Positions 12,160-21,627 are shown, counted from the first letter of the stretch. The stretch is 31,345 nt of DNA from Hypsibius dujardini (GCA_001579985.1 LRSR01004249.1:1-31345), one strand, 5' to 3'. A program made the numbers and translations. The notes: a model not told the origin generated them from the letters alone.

Positions 12160-13110
12160 CTTGTCTGTCTGTCCATCTGTCTGTATGTCTGTCTGCCAGC
12201 CTACCTGATTTTTGTTTGTCTGTCTGGTTGCTTGCCTGCCTGTTTTTATGTACATATGGATATTGTGCGTTTTTAAAACTATCACCCGGTATCGCCGAAT
12301 GTTTATCGAAATCAAGTGAATAGAAACGTTGACCTCTCACCGTGTAGAACTTCGCACTGGGCTTCCGGGTCTTTTGATGTACTCGCGTGCTCGAGAGTCT
12401 CTGAAAAGACTAAATAGAGCAGCCTTGTTTTCTCAAAACACTTATCCGCCACACAGCCCGCCACCCGGACTTTGTGTCTCTTCCGCCAATAACATCACAG
12501 CCCACGAAGTCGTAGTGCAAAAACCTCCCGCTTGCAGTGGCCGTGCGACTGTTTTTCTAGCGAGCCATTTGTCCGGCTAAAAATATATCGATTGAGGCTG
12601 TTTTGACAGGGTTTGCGTGCGACGGGACCGTCCGTCTCTCCGTCCTGCCTGTCACCCCGGCGCGGCGGCAATGCATATTCCCCCTGATTGTCTTCATTAA
12701 TAAGAATACATGTCAAGCACACAAATGTATGCAACCGCAACCGCGCGGCCGGGCGAATTGTGAAAAATTTCAAATTCATACAACCGCGCTGTCAACGCGC
12801 AAATTGCCCCAATCCACGGGACGTATGCCGGCAATCAGATCAATCAATTTGCCTCTTTATAACTTATTTATCCGATGCATGAATTTAAATTCATGAATTG
12901 AATATTTAAAACTGCCAATGTAACAGTGAAGACGATTTTGATATCATCCCGAGATATTTAAAAACAAACACAGACAGTCACCCTGTTTTGCTTGAACTAT
13001 AAAACAGACAGACAAACATACAGACAACCAGACAGACAGACAATCAGACAGTCAGACAATTAAGATGACCCAAAGTCAAACAGACAAACAGACAGACAGA
13101 CAGACAGAGA

Positions 13111-13148
<38 letters not shown>

Positions 13149-14267
13149 TAGGCAGACGAATAGACAGACGGACAAACAGGCAGGCAGACAGGCAAACAGA
13201 TATAGAGAGACAGAGCAATTGGCGAACTTTTTCGACGAGGAGGGTTTTAATCTCTTGCAGCTCAAGCTGTTGAAATGAGCTATTCTTTATTTGCAGGCAA
13301 AGCAGAGCAATCGTCGCCGGGAGCTGCTACCTCACCCTGTCTGCTCGGCGGAGGCGGTCGCGACCTGTCCAGAAGCGAGTCTCTCAAACCTGACCAACAC
13401 GATTGTTTATCAACAACGGGTCCTTCAGACGTGACGAACGGTGCGCCGATGAATAACAACAACAGTAATACCGCAACCCCAATTATCGGCCGGGCAATGG
13501 ACGGTCACCTTCTCCATCGCGGAGAGGATTGCGAGGACGACGACGAGGAAGACGAGGATGCCATGAAGTGCAGCGAGAGCGGTTCGCACGTGCCGGCCTC
13601 GGATCGGGATTGTTGTGACAAGGACGGGAAGAGCGTCAACGGCGACAACACCAGCAGCATCGACGAGAGCGAACCGCGCAACGGCAACGACGAGAATGTC
13701 AGCACCAAACGCCGCGGCCCACGCACCACTATCAAAGCAAAACAACTCGAATTACTCAAAAGTAACGTGTCTATCTGTCTGTCTATCTGTCTGTCGGTGA
13801 CTGTCTGTCGGGTTTGCTCAGACTCTCGCTGCTGTCTCCGGATAATGTGTCGCGGCCTAGTGCCAAGAAATCGTATACGCTTCGGCGATTATTGATTTCT
13901 TTATTTGGTTTTCACATCTTCCTTGTCTTATGTTTATATGTGTGTGTGTGTGCGCTTTCAGACGCCTTCGCACAGACGCCCAAACCCACGCGCCATATCC
14001 GCGACCAGTTGTCGCAGGAAACCGGTCTCACTATGCGAGTCATTCAGGTATTCGAAAATTGCTTTTTTTTAATTGATGTACAACAGATAATAAGCTACAG
14101 TATATGCGGATCGACAGTCAAATACAGTATAGATGGATATATTGTTAAACAGGGTGGCAGAAAAACAGACAGAGAGGGACAGAAAGACGGATAGGCAGAC
14201 AGGCAGATGAACAGACAAACAGTCAGACAAACAAACAGACAAACAGACAGGCAAACAGACAGACAGG

Positions 14268-14301
<34 letters not shown>

Positions 14302-17138
14302 GGCAGTTGAATAGACCTACTATTAGCCAAACAGACCGATACAAACATACAGAGGCAGTGAGACATAAAAAGGCCACCATACTTCAACCTGGCAAGCATC
14401 CAAAGAGGAGAAGAGGTCCGTTTGCGAAATACCACCCGGACTTTTGAGTTTATCGAAACGGACGGGCTGCAAAAGCAACAGCTGGGACCCTTCCCTTGCA
14501 AGTTTTGTCAGCCATGACCCGCCGCTGGGAAGTTAACTGACAGGGCTTCCAAGCGGAAACCGGCCCCCGACATGGGGTGGATAAGCTTTGTGCGCGCGAC
14601 CGCTTTACCGAGTTTGGCTTCCGTCCGTCCTTCCTTCCTTCCTTCCTTCCCAAAAGCTAAACCCCCGGTCGCTTCGGCCTGACGCGCAGATTCCGGTGGT
14701 CGCAGAGTGGAAGCTGCCCGTGATCGATGCAGCCACCCTGGCCACCGTGCATCACCAGTGCTACCGTGTCACGCAGAAGAAAGCAAAATTGCTAACTCAT
14801 GCGGATAGACATTTGATGGACACTTGATTCGCGACTTACTCAAGCGAAACTGGTCGTCGGTCCCGGTCTTCCCTCTTTTCTCCCCATCTCATCCCGCACT
14901 CTCACTTTGGAGGAGAAAGGGGGGGGGGAACTTTATCGGCCGAGCAATCTTTTTCACATTTCGCTGACTAAACGACTACTAATGCAAATAATCTCTCCTT
15001 TGCATCGCCGCTCGCCGCCAAGGTTAACTGCCCTAATTTTCATTCATGGCTACACATTCTAGGGGCGGATCAACCATGAGCAATAATGTTATGATGACCT
15101 TACTAGAGAAAGATATGTACCGGAAATCAGGCATACTAGCGATGGCCCCCAAGCAAGTGACCAAGACTCACTTCCAGGCATACCTCACTTTCAGGCAAAC
15201 CTCACTTCCAGGCATACTTCCACTCACTTTCAGGCATAACTCAACTCACTTCCAGGCAAACCTCACTTCCAGGCAAACCTCACTTCCAGGCATACTTCCA
15301 CTCACTTTCAGGCATAACTCACTTACAGGCATACCTCAACTCACTTCCAGGCAAACCTCACTTCCAGGCATACTTCCACTCACTTTCAGGCATAACTCAA
15401 CTCGCTTTCAGGCATAACTCACTTCCAGACATACCAGTAGTCAATACAGGCAACCAGACAAATACCTTTGAAAAAATTAGAGCGCCTGATTGGCAATGGT
15501 TTTATTAGACTTGTATGCTTATTTTAATGCGGTCTTTTTTGCAGGTTTGGTTTCAAAATCGCCGAAGCAAAGAACGCCGGATGAAACAGCAGAACATCAT
15601 GGGGCCAGGTCGGCGATGCAATATGTTTCGATCGCGTCGCTCGGGAGGACGATCGCTGCGGGAGTTCGACGGTGATTCCGGTGATATGGGAGTTCAGGGT
15701 CCACCCGGATTCGCTTATTTTCCAGGTCAGTGTAATTTGTCGCTCAGCTAGTACCGAGTTTTATAATTTAAATATACACCTACTACATAATATACATATA
15801 CATACTATTATTATATTAGGTTCAACGAAATCTAAAGATCACTTAAAGACTTTTTTTCTGCTCCCAAGACGAGTTCATTCGTTGTTGCGAATCTTGAAGA
15901 GGGAAAACTGAGTCAATTGCAGTATATGAGACGTGTTTATGAAAAACAACCAGCCGTGAGCGTCATTTCTTCTATTAAAAAAAATAAAACTTTTCATTAT
16001 CCTTTGACAACAAATTTTTTTTATGTATTTGAGTGTGTCAATAAAACCGTTTTTTTTTGTAACACAGCTTCTCATTATGAGAAGTGTGGCCGATCAGTGT
16101 CCCGGGTAGCAAAGCTGCACCGTCGGATTACCCGGCCAGTCCCCCCGAACAGGGATGGAAATTAGCGGTAATCGTCAAATAATTGCCGCAAGTGGGGCAA
16201 AGTGAGAACAGGATAGGGACCGGACGGAAATGAGTGGATCGAGAGAGAGAGAGCGCGAGAGAGAGCGATCAAGTGTCATTGAGAAGCTTGAAGGTATATA
16301 CAGACAGACCACAGAGAGTGGAACTGCAAGCAAAAGGGGATGGATGGCCAGCACTCGGTGAACGGGATTAGCTCGAGCTCAATCAGTCGCCGACAAAAAG
16401 GTCGCTCCCTCCAGGAGCCCCGGGGACAGACACACAGACAGTCACAGACACACAGACACACAGACAGACACACAGACATACGGGCATCTCGGAAAAATGA
16501 GCAACAGAAGCCACCACACCGACTAGGAACTTATTATGGCTCAATTCACAGGCGAAATCACAATCTTATTATGCGATTATCTTTAGCTGAGAAAATGTTT
16601 GGCAGCCCTCGGGGACTGAGACATAGTATATACACCGTAATCCCTTGATACATACAGCAGGCAGTGCTCAATACCTCAAGCATCATCCGCCGAAATATGT
16701 CGCTCTTTTCTTTGCTACCTCGAAATGTCTCTATGAATTAATTGTGTGTCCTCTTGAGAAAGGGGTATATTTTTCTTTGGGATATACCGGCGCATAGTGT
16801 GAGGGACCGCACATGGCAAAATTCAGCGCGCCCCCAATCCCATTGGGAAAAGTCGAAAGAGAATCGGATGCTCGAACAAAAGGGATTATTTTTGGTGGGC
16901 TTCTTTTGCCGCTGGATGTCCGCGCCCTGGGTTGACTTGGGACCACTTGTGTCAGCAAAGGAGGGGAAGTTTGTTTTGGGCAGAACAAACCAAGTTTATA
17001 CCAGGGGATTCAGATGAGGTGACATGTGGACGGCGTGATGGAAGACAATGAAGAGAGGTCATGAGGGGTTTTATGTGTGAGTACGGTCATGTTATGTACG
17101 GGAGTCGTTGTGCTGTATGACCTAAACGGGACCCTCGC

Positions 17139-17175
<37 letters not shown>

Positions 17176-17178
17176 GCC

Positions 17179-17224
<46 letters not shown>

Positions 17225-18266
17225 CCGTTCCGTATACTTGTCTTGGCCGCCCACCTACGTTTCTGTTTGTACTGTCAAATCATCCGTTTGCGGTTCTGTC
17301 TGCCTGACTGGCTTTTTCCCTTCCTCTGGTTCAAACTGGTCATACCGGCCGTCGTCCGTTTCACGCGGTTATCTGCTAATGTTCGGAAATCTTATGGAGG
17401 TTGTCTGAACAGAGTCTTAGTGGCTTGTCCATGTCCCGGCCTACCTATAACGTTACCCGCTTTTGCAATTGTCACTTTCAAGGATCACTCTTGCCTTTGT
17501 ACCAGACAAGTGTCCATTCACCAAACTGCCACTATGCCATCTCTCCGCAGGAGGCGTTTTAAAACTTTCCTAGGAGGCGTAAGTCTTGTGTGAAATTGTT
17601 TTTGTCCTTGCGTCATTTTCCCAGGACGTTTGGACAAAGGTCCGAAGGCATGCCTCACAACGTCGTTGCCTGAAAAGGCAAAAGAGAAGAGAAAGACCAC
17701 CGCGGCGGCTTTAACCAACCAGTTCTCCGAAATTGATGGGTGTCCAAAAGCGAAGAAGCTAAAATAAAACCCTCCCTTCCTTTCTGTGTGTGGTTTCTTC
17801 GCTTCGCATTCGTGTATGGTCACCGGTCGAATTGCTGGCAGTGTCGTTGGTCCGCTCGATCGTAAATGTATGACCGGAATAGAGATACGCGGCAATTACG
17901 CCTTGACGCAACTATTTGAAAATTACAACTTGCAACTCGAGGAGTCAGGTCACAAGTGTGGTAAATAGCGGTCTCATCAAAAAGAGGGTGGCTACATACA
18001 GGGCCGGCAATACAAAGCCGAAACCGCCCCCTTTTACATTACTCGGACGTAGGGGGCATTGTTTGGTGCCCGTGTCAGGTCAGCAGACAAGTTGTTAGCT
18101 GAGCGAAGCTTTCCGTAACCTATGTTAATTTGGTATATATCCAAGACCCACAACGGCAGGTACAGACAGACAATAAACAGACAGACAAAAAAGAAGGCAG
18201 GCAGACAGACAGACAAAAAAGAAGGCAGGTAAACAGACAAACAGACAGACAGACAAACAGACAGAC

Positions 18267-18323
<57 letters not shown>

Positions 18324-19173
18324 GCAGGTAAACAGACAGACAGACAGCAGGACAGACGTACATACGGGCTGAAAGACAGAGAGACCAGACATACATAAGA
18401 GCAGGTAGACAGACATCCAGACAGAGAAACATGCAAACAGGTAGATATTGCATGGGGAGGGTTATATAGTGGACTGCGGGGTTGTTTTTGGAGGATTTTT
18501 AAAATTAATTCAAGAACCACAGATCGATTTTGAAGCACAATTTTAAGTGGTTTAAGTAAACTAGCTTATCTGGTCAGCAATGTCTGGCGCCGTTTCTGCA
18601 GTAACATCACTCCCAGCACGGGATTACAGATGCATCTCGCTGGCGTCGCAGTTGTGCTGTTTTCTAAATGCGCAATAAACAAGCAGGATCGGGCGGAGGG
18701 TGCCATAATGGGAAGATGCCATCATAAAGATATGGATATTTCCCGAATCTGTCGCTTCCCAGCTCCGTCATATTCAGTTTGTGTTTCCTACAACGACGCA
18801 ATATTATGCATGCAGTGCTCACGTTAGCATGTCGCGCAACTCATTGACATTTATAATGGGGCAGCGGTTTCCCTCTCCGTTCCCCCCACGTCATGCCTAT
18901 TGCTTATCCCCCTGCATGTAAATGTCGCCTCCACATGTCACTTTTTCAGCTGCAACTCACCCAGAACAGTCAGCGGTCTTCCTATGTAGCAACAATATTT
19001 TTCATCCCGTCAGCAAAATTTGGACACGAGTGCCTTGTCTGAAACTCTGAATGCCAGTCTGCCCATCTATCTGCCTGGACGCTGCCTGCTCTGCTAGGCG
19101 AATGCCCTTTTTCTTTTTCTTTATCTGTCTACCTGTCTGTCTGCCGGTCTGCCTGTCTGCATGCCTGCCTGCC

Positions 19174-19214
<41 letters not shown>

Positions 19215-20816
19215 GCCTGTCTGTCTGCCTGCCTGTCTGTTTGTCTGTCTGTATGTCTGTATGTCTGTCTGTCCGTTTGTATGTCTGCTTGTCTATCCGC
19301 TTGTCTGTCTATGTGTGTGTGTGTTGTCTGTCGCATCTGAGGTTCTACCAGATTCATGGTCTACAGCTCTGAGCTAGTTAGTTAAGAACGCGCGGACAAC
19401 TTCTGACGGTCCTGAGGCCAAATTGCTGATTTAGATGAGGTGGGATAAATGTATATTTACAGCAGCGCAAAACCACTGAACTGTATTTGTCTGTCCAGGC
19501 AAAGGGGGTAATTCGATCTGTAGATAATACACACCAGTTGTCAATAAGTCCGAACAAACAGAAGCAGCCATCGTCAAACTAGACACTGGCCGGCAGCAAC
19601 TCCAAACACCACTGCAGTCGACAGTGGAACAGGAGAAAAGGAGAAGAGGAGAAGAGGAGAAGAGGAGAGCGGCGTTTGTTCAGGCCGTAAAATGTAAACT
19701 CAACTTTCAAACAGCCGCAATGGACATTCTTTACAAGGGAGCATATAATTCCTGGCCACACGACCATGTTTGCTTGGCCAGATTGCACACTGCACATTGC
19801 ACAGCCGGTTTTACGAACTGTTGCGATTTGAATACTTACCAGTTGGTTTGTGTAAATACAAAGAGAACTTCTTCTTGTAGTGAAATTGAGGCTTGAAGTG
19901 ACGAACAAAAAATGTATTACTAGTATAACTTACTAGTATAAAGTATTACTGTTTCAGTTTTAACTGTGCAAGTACTAGACAAATGTGAAAACTGCAGTGT
20001 TGGGCGAAGTTGTTCAACGCGTCGTTATAATAATGTGTCCAATTTGGCTGCAGATGGTCCCGGCAATCACGGCATGGACTTCTTTCCCGGACAGGTTTCT
20101 CCCCACGGCGGCCCACATGCCGGGCCACTCGGACATCCTCCGGGTATTTTTGAATTCGCCCACTATCGACCGCCGCAGAACGCGGCGGAAGCAGCCGCCA
20201 TGCAGGCGCATTTCAACGAAATGTCCCCCAACGCTCACGGCATGCCCGGTAAATCAATCAATCAAATCCATTTCCGGTCCTCATAATTTTCCATCTCAAA
20301 TGTTTCCTCTAGTCCACCAAAGAAGGTTACAGCCCTACATATTTGGGATGTCTAAAAAACACTAGTTGGCCATTATTTCGCAGATGAAAGTATACTTTCT
20401 CTAAGCACGAAAAATTAAGAAGATTGCACTAAATTTTTTGTACGAAAAAAAAACCACGTTAATGATTGGTTTTAAATCCCTCGTCCCGTTTTGCTTCCAC
20501 AGTACTATGCATGCCTGGGCGTGATGTAGGGCTGTGCTGTAGTACATGTCTACAGTATGTGTGAATGCTAATTGTCGTGATTTCTGCAGGAAACATCAAT
20601 CACCCCGGCATGGATGGCCACTTTCGGCAGGAGATGCTGTCACAGAGTTCAACTCCAGAACGGACGCTAAACTCCTTGACACCGGACGGCTACGGGCATC
20701 CTGCTTTTGACACTTTACCCCTCCATCCCGGCGGCAACGGCGGTATCGGGCCGGTTCCTGGCGGGATGAACGGCAGCAACTCACCCGTCTGGCAGAGCAT
20801 GACGATGGCCCAATAG
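5926..20816 (+). CDS. Lim1: Lim1 (Lhx1/5-class) LIM-homeodomain transcription factor, 7 exons
   Basis: Nuclear transcription factor; the Lhx1/5 class acts in head/neural patterning and uses its LIM domains to bind LDB cofactors (family knowledge). Coding exons: 5926-6245, 8320-8555, 13297-13761, 13962-14047, 15545-15725, 20054-20248, 20590-20816. They sum to 1710 nt (569 aa), all introns are GT-AG and every split codon rejoins in frame. Domains: LIM1 at about residues 50-104, LIM2 113-167, acidic run 262-273, homeodomain 324-383, then a proline/glycine-rich C-terminal region ending [11 protein letters not shown]. Class assignment rests on the near-identical homeodomain ([36 protein letters not shown]), the following RRxxMFRSRR motif, the DFFP box and a C-terminal VW, all typical of Lhx1/5. 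The start is uncertain: ATG 5926 is the first in-frame ATG after a stop at 5902, while ATG 6043 has a better context and would give 530 aa. Untranslated upstream exons cannot be excluded. Confidence 0.95.
6296..6540. repeat. Compound CCTG/CTGT array in Lim1 intron 1
   Basis: About 11 CCTG units (6300-6343), then about 11 CTGT units (6350-6395), then a degenerate tail with further CCTG. Sense strand of Lim1 carries CCUG/CUGU. The motif order resembles the TCTG-CCTG compound tract of human CNBP intron 1. Confidence 0.95.
6936..7110 (+). promoter_or_regulatory. Cluster of TAATTA/ATTA homeodomain-type cores
   Basis: Within about 175 nt there are repeated AATTA/TAATT cores (CAATTAACTATAATTAAG, TAATTAATTAAGG, CAATTAC, ATAATTATGATTATTTAAT) between GC-rich stretches. 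LIM-homeodomain proteins bind such cores; a role as enhancer is inference only. Confidence 0.25.
7745..7950. repeat. CAGG/CAGA array in Lim1 intron 1
   Basis: Complementary in motif to the array at 6296-6540 of the same intron, so the two could pair in the pre-mRNA. Confidence 0.95.
8320..8555 (+). CDS. Lim1: Lim1 exon 2: LIM2 zinc-binding domain
   Basis: The exon completes the Arg codon and runs straight into FGQPCKGC, the usual LIM1-LIM2 linker. Ligands are C113, C116, H135, C138, C141, C144, C164 and D167. The KQLSTGEE stretch is a hallmark of Lhx1/5 LIM2. Acceptor ttattgcag|AGCT; donor TTCCT|gtaagt, phase 1. Confidence 0.95.
8603..8790. repeat. GTGCGCA minisatellite just inside Lim1 intron 2
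   Basis: About seven to eight degenerate units of GAGTGCGCAGTGCGCTGTACAAT, beginning some 47 nt after the exon 2 donor. Each unit is self-complementary in part (TGCGCA, GTGCAC), so the array can fold on itself. Related GTGCGCA runs occur near 22985-23035 and 23208-23247. Confidence 0.9.
9565..9775. repeat. CTATGTG minisatellite with 72-nt duplication
   Basis: Units of CTATGTGC/CTATATGT; positions 9631-9702 and 9703-9774 are nearly identical 72-nt copies with about two differences, indicating a recent tandem duplication. Confidence 0.9.
10160..10420. repeat. CAGA array in Lim1 intron 2
   Basis: Clean CAGACAGA runs at about 10268-10290 and 10335-10400 in degenerate flanks. Confidence 0.93.
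11063..11170. repeat. CAGA array in Lim1 intron 2
   Basis: Degenerate CAGG/CAAG start, then about eight clean CAGA units ending at 11170. Confidence 0.92.
11990..12245. repeat. CTGT array in Lim1 intron 2
   Basis: Clean CTGT runs at about 12102-12160 with CTGC and CTAC variants; opposite in orientation to the arrays on either side (10160-10420, 11063-11170, 13005-13200). Confidence 0.94.
12878..12895. promoter_or_regulatory. Perfect 18-bp AT-rich palindrome
   Basis: CATGAATTTAAATTCATG reads the same on both strands. It could bind a dimeric factor or be chance; no further support. Confidence 0.2.
13005..13200. repeat. CAGA/CAGG array upstream of Lim1 exon 3
   Basis: Runs of CAGA and CAGG end about 100 nt before the exon 3 acceptor. 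Confidence 0.93.
13297..13761 (+). CDS. Lim1: Lim1 exon 3: acidic/low-complexity linker and start of homeodomain
   Basis: Joins exon 2 through a TGC (Cys186) codon split t|gc. The linker is rich in Ser, Asn and Gly and has a strongly acidic run ([12 protein letters not shown], about residues 262-273) before the basic KRRGPRTT that opens the homeodomain. The exon stops after homeodomain residue 17 (LELLK) plus one base. Acceptor tttgcag|GCAAAG; donor CAAAA|gtaacg. Confidence 0.94.
13762..13961 (+). other. Lim1 intron 3 (200 nt), interrupts the homeodomain
   Basis: Short phase-1 intron between homeodomain residues 17 and 18. It has a degenerate CTGT/CTAT run from about 13768 to 13810, starting only a few bases after the donor, and a TG run just before the acceptor (about 13938-13952). 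Confidence 0.85.
13962..14047 (+). CDS. Lim1: Lim1 exon 4: homeodomain residues 18-46
   Basis: Small 86-nt exon encoding [14 protein letters not shown] and the second helix up to MRVIQ. It ends exactly before V47/W48, a classic homeobox intron position. Acceptor gctttcag|ACGCC; donor CATTCAG|gtattc, phase 0. Confidence 0.95.
14158..14310. repeat. CAGA array in Lim1 intron 4
   Basis: CAAACAGA and CAGACAGA units, begins about 110 nt after the exon 4 donor. Confidence 0.93.
14982..15005 (+). promoter_or_regulatory. ATGCAAAT octamer with inverted near-copy
   Basis: A perfect POU-type octamer (14982-14989) is followed after nine bases by TTTGCAT in the opposite orientation. In Lim1 intron 4; regulatory role is inference. 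Confidence 0.2.
15167..15436. repeat. Minisatellite of ~17-nt CTCACTTCCAGGCAWAC units
   Basis: About 15 units with a higher-order pattern (CACTTCCAGGCATACTTCCA block recurring three times). It ends about 110 nt before the exon 5 acceptor. Contains a pyrimidine-rich AG-ending string in every unit, so it carries many decoy acceptors (CTTCCAG, CTTTCAG). Confidence 0.92.
15545..15725 (+). CDS. Lim1: Lim1 exon 5: recognition helix and Lhx1/5 basic motif
   Basis: Begins with [14 protein letters not shown], giving homeodomain W48, F49, Q50 and N51, the DNA-contacting residues. It is followed by [16 protein letters not shown], which matches the conserved RRxxFFRSxRR stretch found C-terminal to the homeodomain only in Lhx1/5-type proteins, and then a Gly/Pro-rich stretch. 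Acceptor tttgcag|GTTTGG; donor CCAG|gtcagt, phase 1. Reading through this donor would end nine codons later at a TAG (15749-15751), so intron retention would give a short form without exons 6-7. Confidence 0.95.
17141..17225. repeat. CTGT array in Lim1 intron 5
   Basis: About 20 nearly uninterrupted CTGT units with single CTGC and TTGT variants; one of the cleanest arrays. Confidence 0.95.
18163..18430. repeat. CAGA array in Lim1 intron 5
   Basis: Includes a clean run of about 14 CAGA units (18271-18325) and a duplicated AAAAAAGAAGGCAGG motif at its left. Confidence 0.95.
19044..19325. repeat. CTGT array in Lim1 intron 5
   Basis: Clean CTGT run at about 19170-19215, then mixed CTGC/CTAT units; opposite orientation to the array at 18163-18430. 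Confidence 0.94.
20054..20248 (+). CDS. Lim1: Lim1 exon 6: C-terminal region with DFFP box
   Basis: In frame from exon 5 through a split Asp codon (g|at). [13 protein letters not shown] matches the GGNYDFFPQG box of vertebrate Lhx1, then a His/Pro/Ala-rich region including FNEMSPN. Acceptor ggctgcag|ATGG; donor GCCCG|gtaaat, phase 1. Confidence 0.92.
20249..20589 (+). other. Lim1 intron 6 (341 nt)
   Basis: GT-AG phase-1 intron. The only Lim1 intron without a CAGA/CTGT array; nothing else is recognisable in it. Confidence 0.85.
20590..20816 (+). CDS. Lim1: Lim1 exon 7: C-terminus and stop
   Basis: Continues from a split Gly codon, is rich in Gly, Pro and Ser, and ends [11 protein letters not shown] with TAG at 20814-20816. 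The VW near the end parallels the terminal VW of vertebrate Lhx1/5, though here seven residues follow it. Acceptor tttctgcag|GAAAC. Confidence 0.92.
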
Positions 20817-21198
20817 ACAAGAGGAAGCAAAAGCAGAAATCGATTAACGCTCGGAACCTCAAAACCGTTGGTGAATTCAATAAGTGGCGCCACCTATGCC
20901 TCAACTTTTACGTTTCACTGCAGCTCTCACTGGTTCATGTACTTACTGAGACTCCCATTTTTTTGCACAGCACTTTCGATTTTTAAAATGAGGTAAAAGA
21001 AGGGAAGGAATCTGCTGGTCGAAATGGTTTTCTATCAACATTACGGTTGTAATTTGTGCTGTGTGTGTGTGTCAATGGCAGCCGAAACTTTCTTTCGGTT
21101 CACAATCAAGAAGTAGTACGAGCAATTAAAAAAATTCACACTGATGTCTAATGCTCAAACGAATCCACCACCCAAGCGTCTTCCTCGTGGGGCAAACC
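20817..21198. other. Convergent intergenic segment between Lim1 and BAG1 stop codons
   Basis: 382 nt separate the two stop codons, so both 3' UTRs must share or abut this space. It is T/A-rich in parts, with a short TG run near 21061. No gene is visible. Confidence 0.7.
21125..21130 (+). terminator. Possible Lim1 poly(A) signal ATTAAA
   Basis: ATTAAA is a common variant of AATAAA and lies about 310 nt after the Lim1 stop. No canonical AATAAA is present between the stop codons on the + strand. The cleavage site is unknown, and an A-rich tract follows directly, which weakens the call. Confidence 0.3.
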
Positions 21199-21627
21199 TC
21201 ATCGGGAGTCACTGTAGACAGTCTGCTGGTCAGAGGACGTCTGCTGCTCAGAGGACGTCTGCTCAGAGGAAATCTGCTGGTCAGAGGAAGTCTGCTGCTC
21301 AGAAGGAGTCGCCGTCGCGGCGGTCTGCGTCGTTTCCGGTACGCACTTCAACACCAGCTTATCCACCGCCTCCATTTGCCCGTGCAGTTTGACCACCAAG
21401 GCTTTTCTACTCTGACGCGCTTCCGTGCGGTCCGATGGAATCTCCACGGCGTCCACTTTCATGAGAATCCGTAGGTAGTTTTCGTTGGCGAGTTGGAAGT
21501 GCTTGTGGAGGGTTTTCCGCGTGTCTGGGACCTGACCGTTGGCTTCCAACTGCATCTCCATCTCCGTCACGCGAATCGATACTACAGAGATCTCATCATC
21601 TAGGGCGGACAGGGCCTTCTTGTATTT
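21199..21627 (-). CDS. BAG1: BAG1 exon 3: BAG domain and Ser/Gln repeat tail
   Basis: Three-helix BAG domain of about 95 residues. The third-helix Arg of the BAG1 DSRxxRK segment is kept (EARQSRK), but the position aligned with the Hsc70-contacting Gln of BAG1 appears to be His (VVKLH); this is a by-eye alignment. The last ~45 residues repeat SSDQQ/SSEQQT. Acceptor gcttttgcag|AAATAC; stop TGA at 21201-21199. Confidence 0.93.
   Translation of the reverse strand, partial: KYKKALSALDDEISVVSIRVTEMEMQLEANGQVPDTRKTLHKHFQLANENYLRILMKVDAVEIPSDRTEARQSRKALVVKLHGQMEAVDKLVLKCVPETTQTAATATPSEQQTSSDQQISSEQTSSEQQTSSDQQTVYSDSR

Larger units (their letters stand above)
8556..13296 (+). other. Lim1 intron 2 (4.74 kb)
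   Basis: Longest intron of the window. It holds a GTGCGCA minisatellite (8603-8790), a CTATGTG-rich minisatellite with a 72-nt duplication (9565-9775), CAGA/CTGT arrays at 10160-10420, 11063-11170, 11990-12245 and 13005-13200, and an 18-bp perfect palindrome (12878-12895). Open frames at 9031-9558(-), 10452-10880(+) and 11276-11740(+) show no domain or splice support. Between arrays I see no other gene. Confidence 0.75.
14048..15544 (+). other. Lim1 intron 4 (1.5 kb)
   Basis: Phase-0 intron inside the homeodomain. It holds a CAGA array (14158-14310), a CCTT run (about 14627-14651), an ATGCAAAT octamer with an inverted near-copy (14982-15005), and a minisatellite of ~17-nt CTCACTTCCAGGCAWAC units (15167-15436). 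The stretch 14311-14980 contains no recognisable feature. Confidence 0.8.
15726..20053 (+). other. Lim1 intron 5 (4.33 kb)
   Basis: Phase-1 intron between the homeodomain exon and the C-terminal exons. It holds a GA-rich run (about 16242-16266), an ACAGACAC run (16427-16482), CTGT (17141-17225), CAGA (18163-18430) and CTGT (19044-19325) arrays, and a short GAAGAG run (about 19636-19668). Sequence between arrays (16500-17130, 17230-18160, 18440-19040, 19400-20040) shows no gene or known RNA. Confidence 0.75.

Noticed and set aside
17518-17895. 125-codon minus-strand open frame in Lim1 intron 5
   Set aside because: No domain and no plausible promoter or splice partners.
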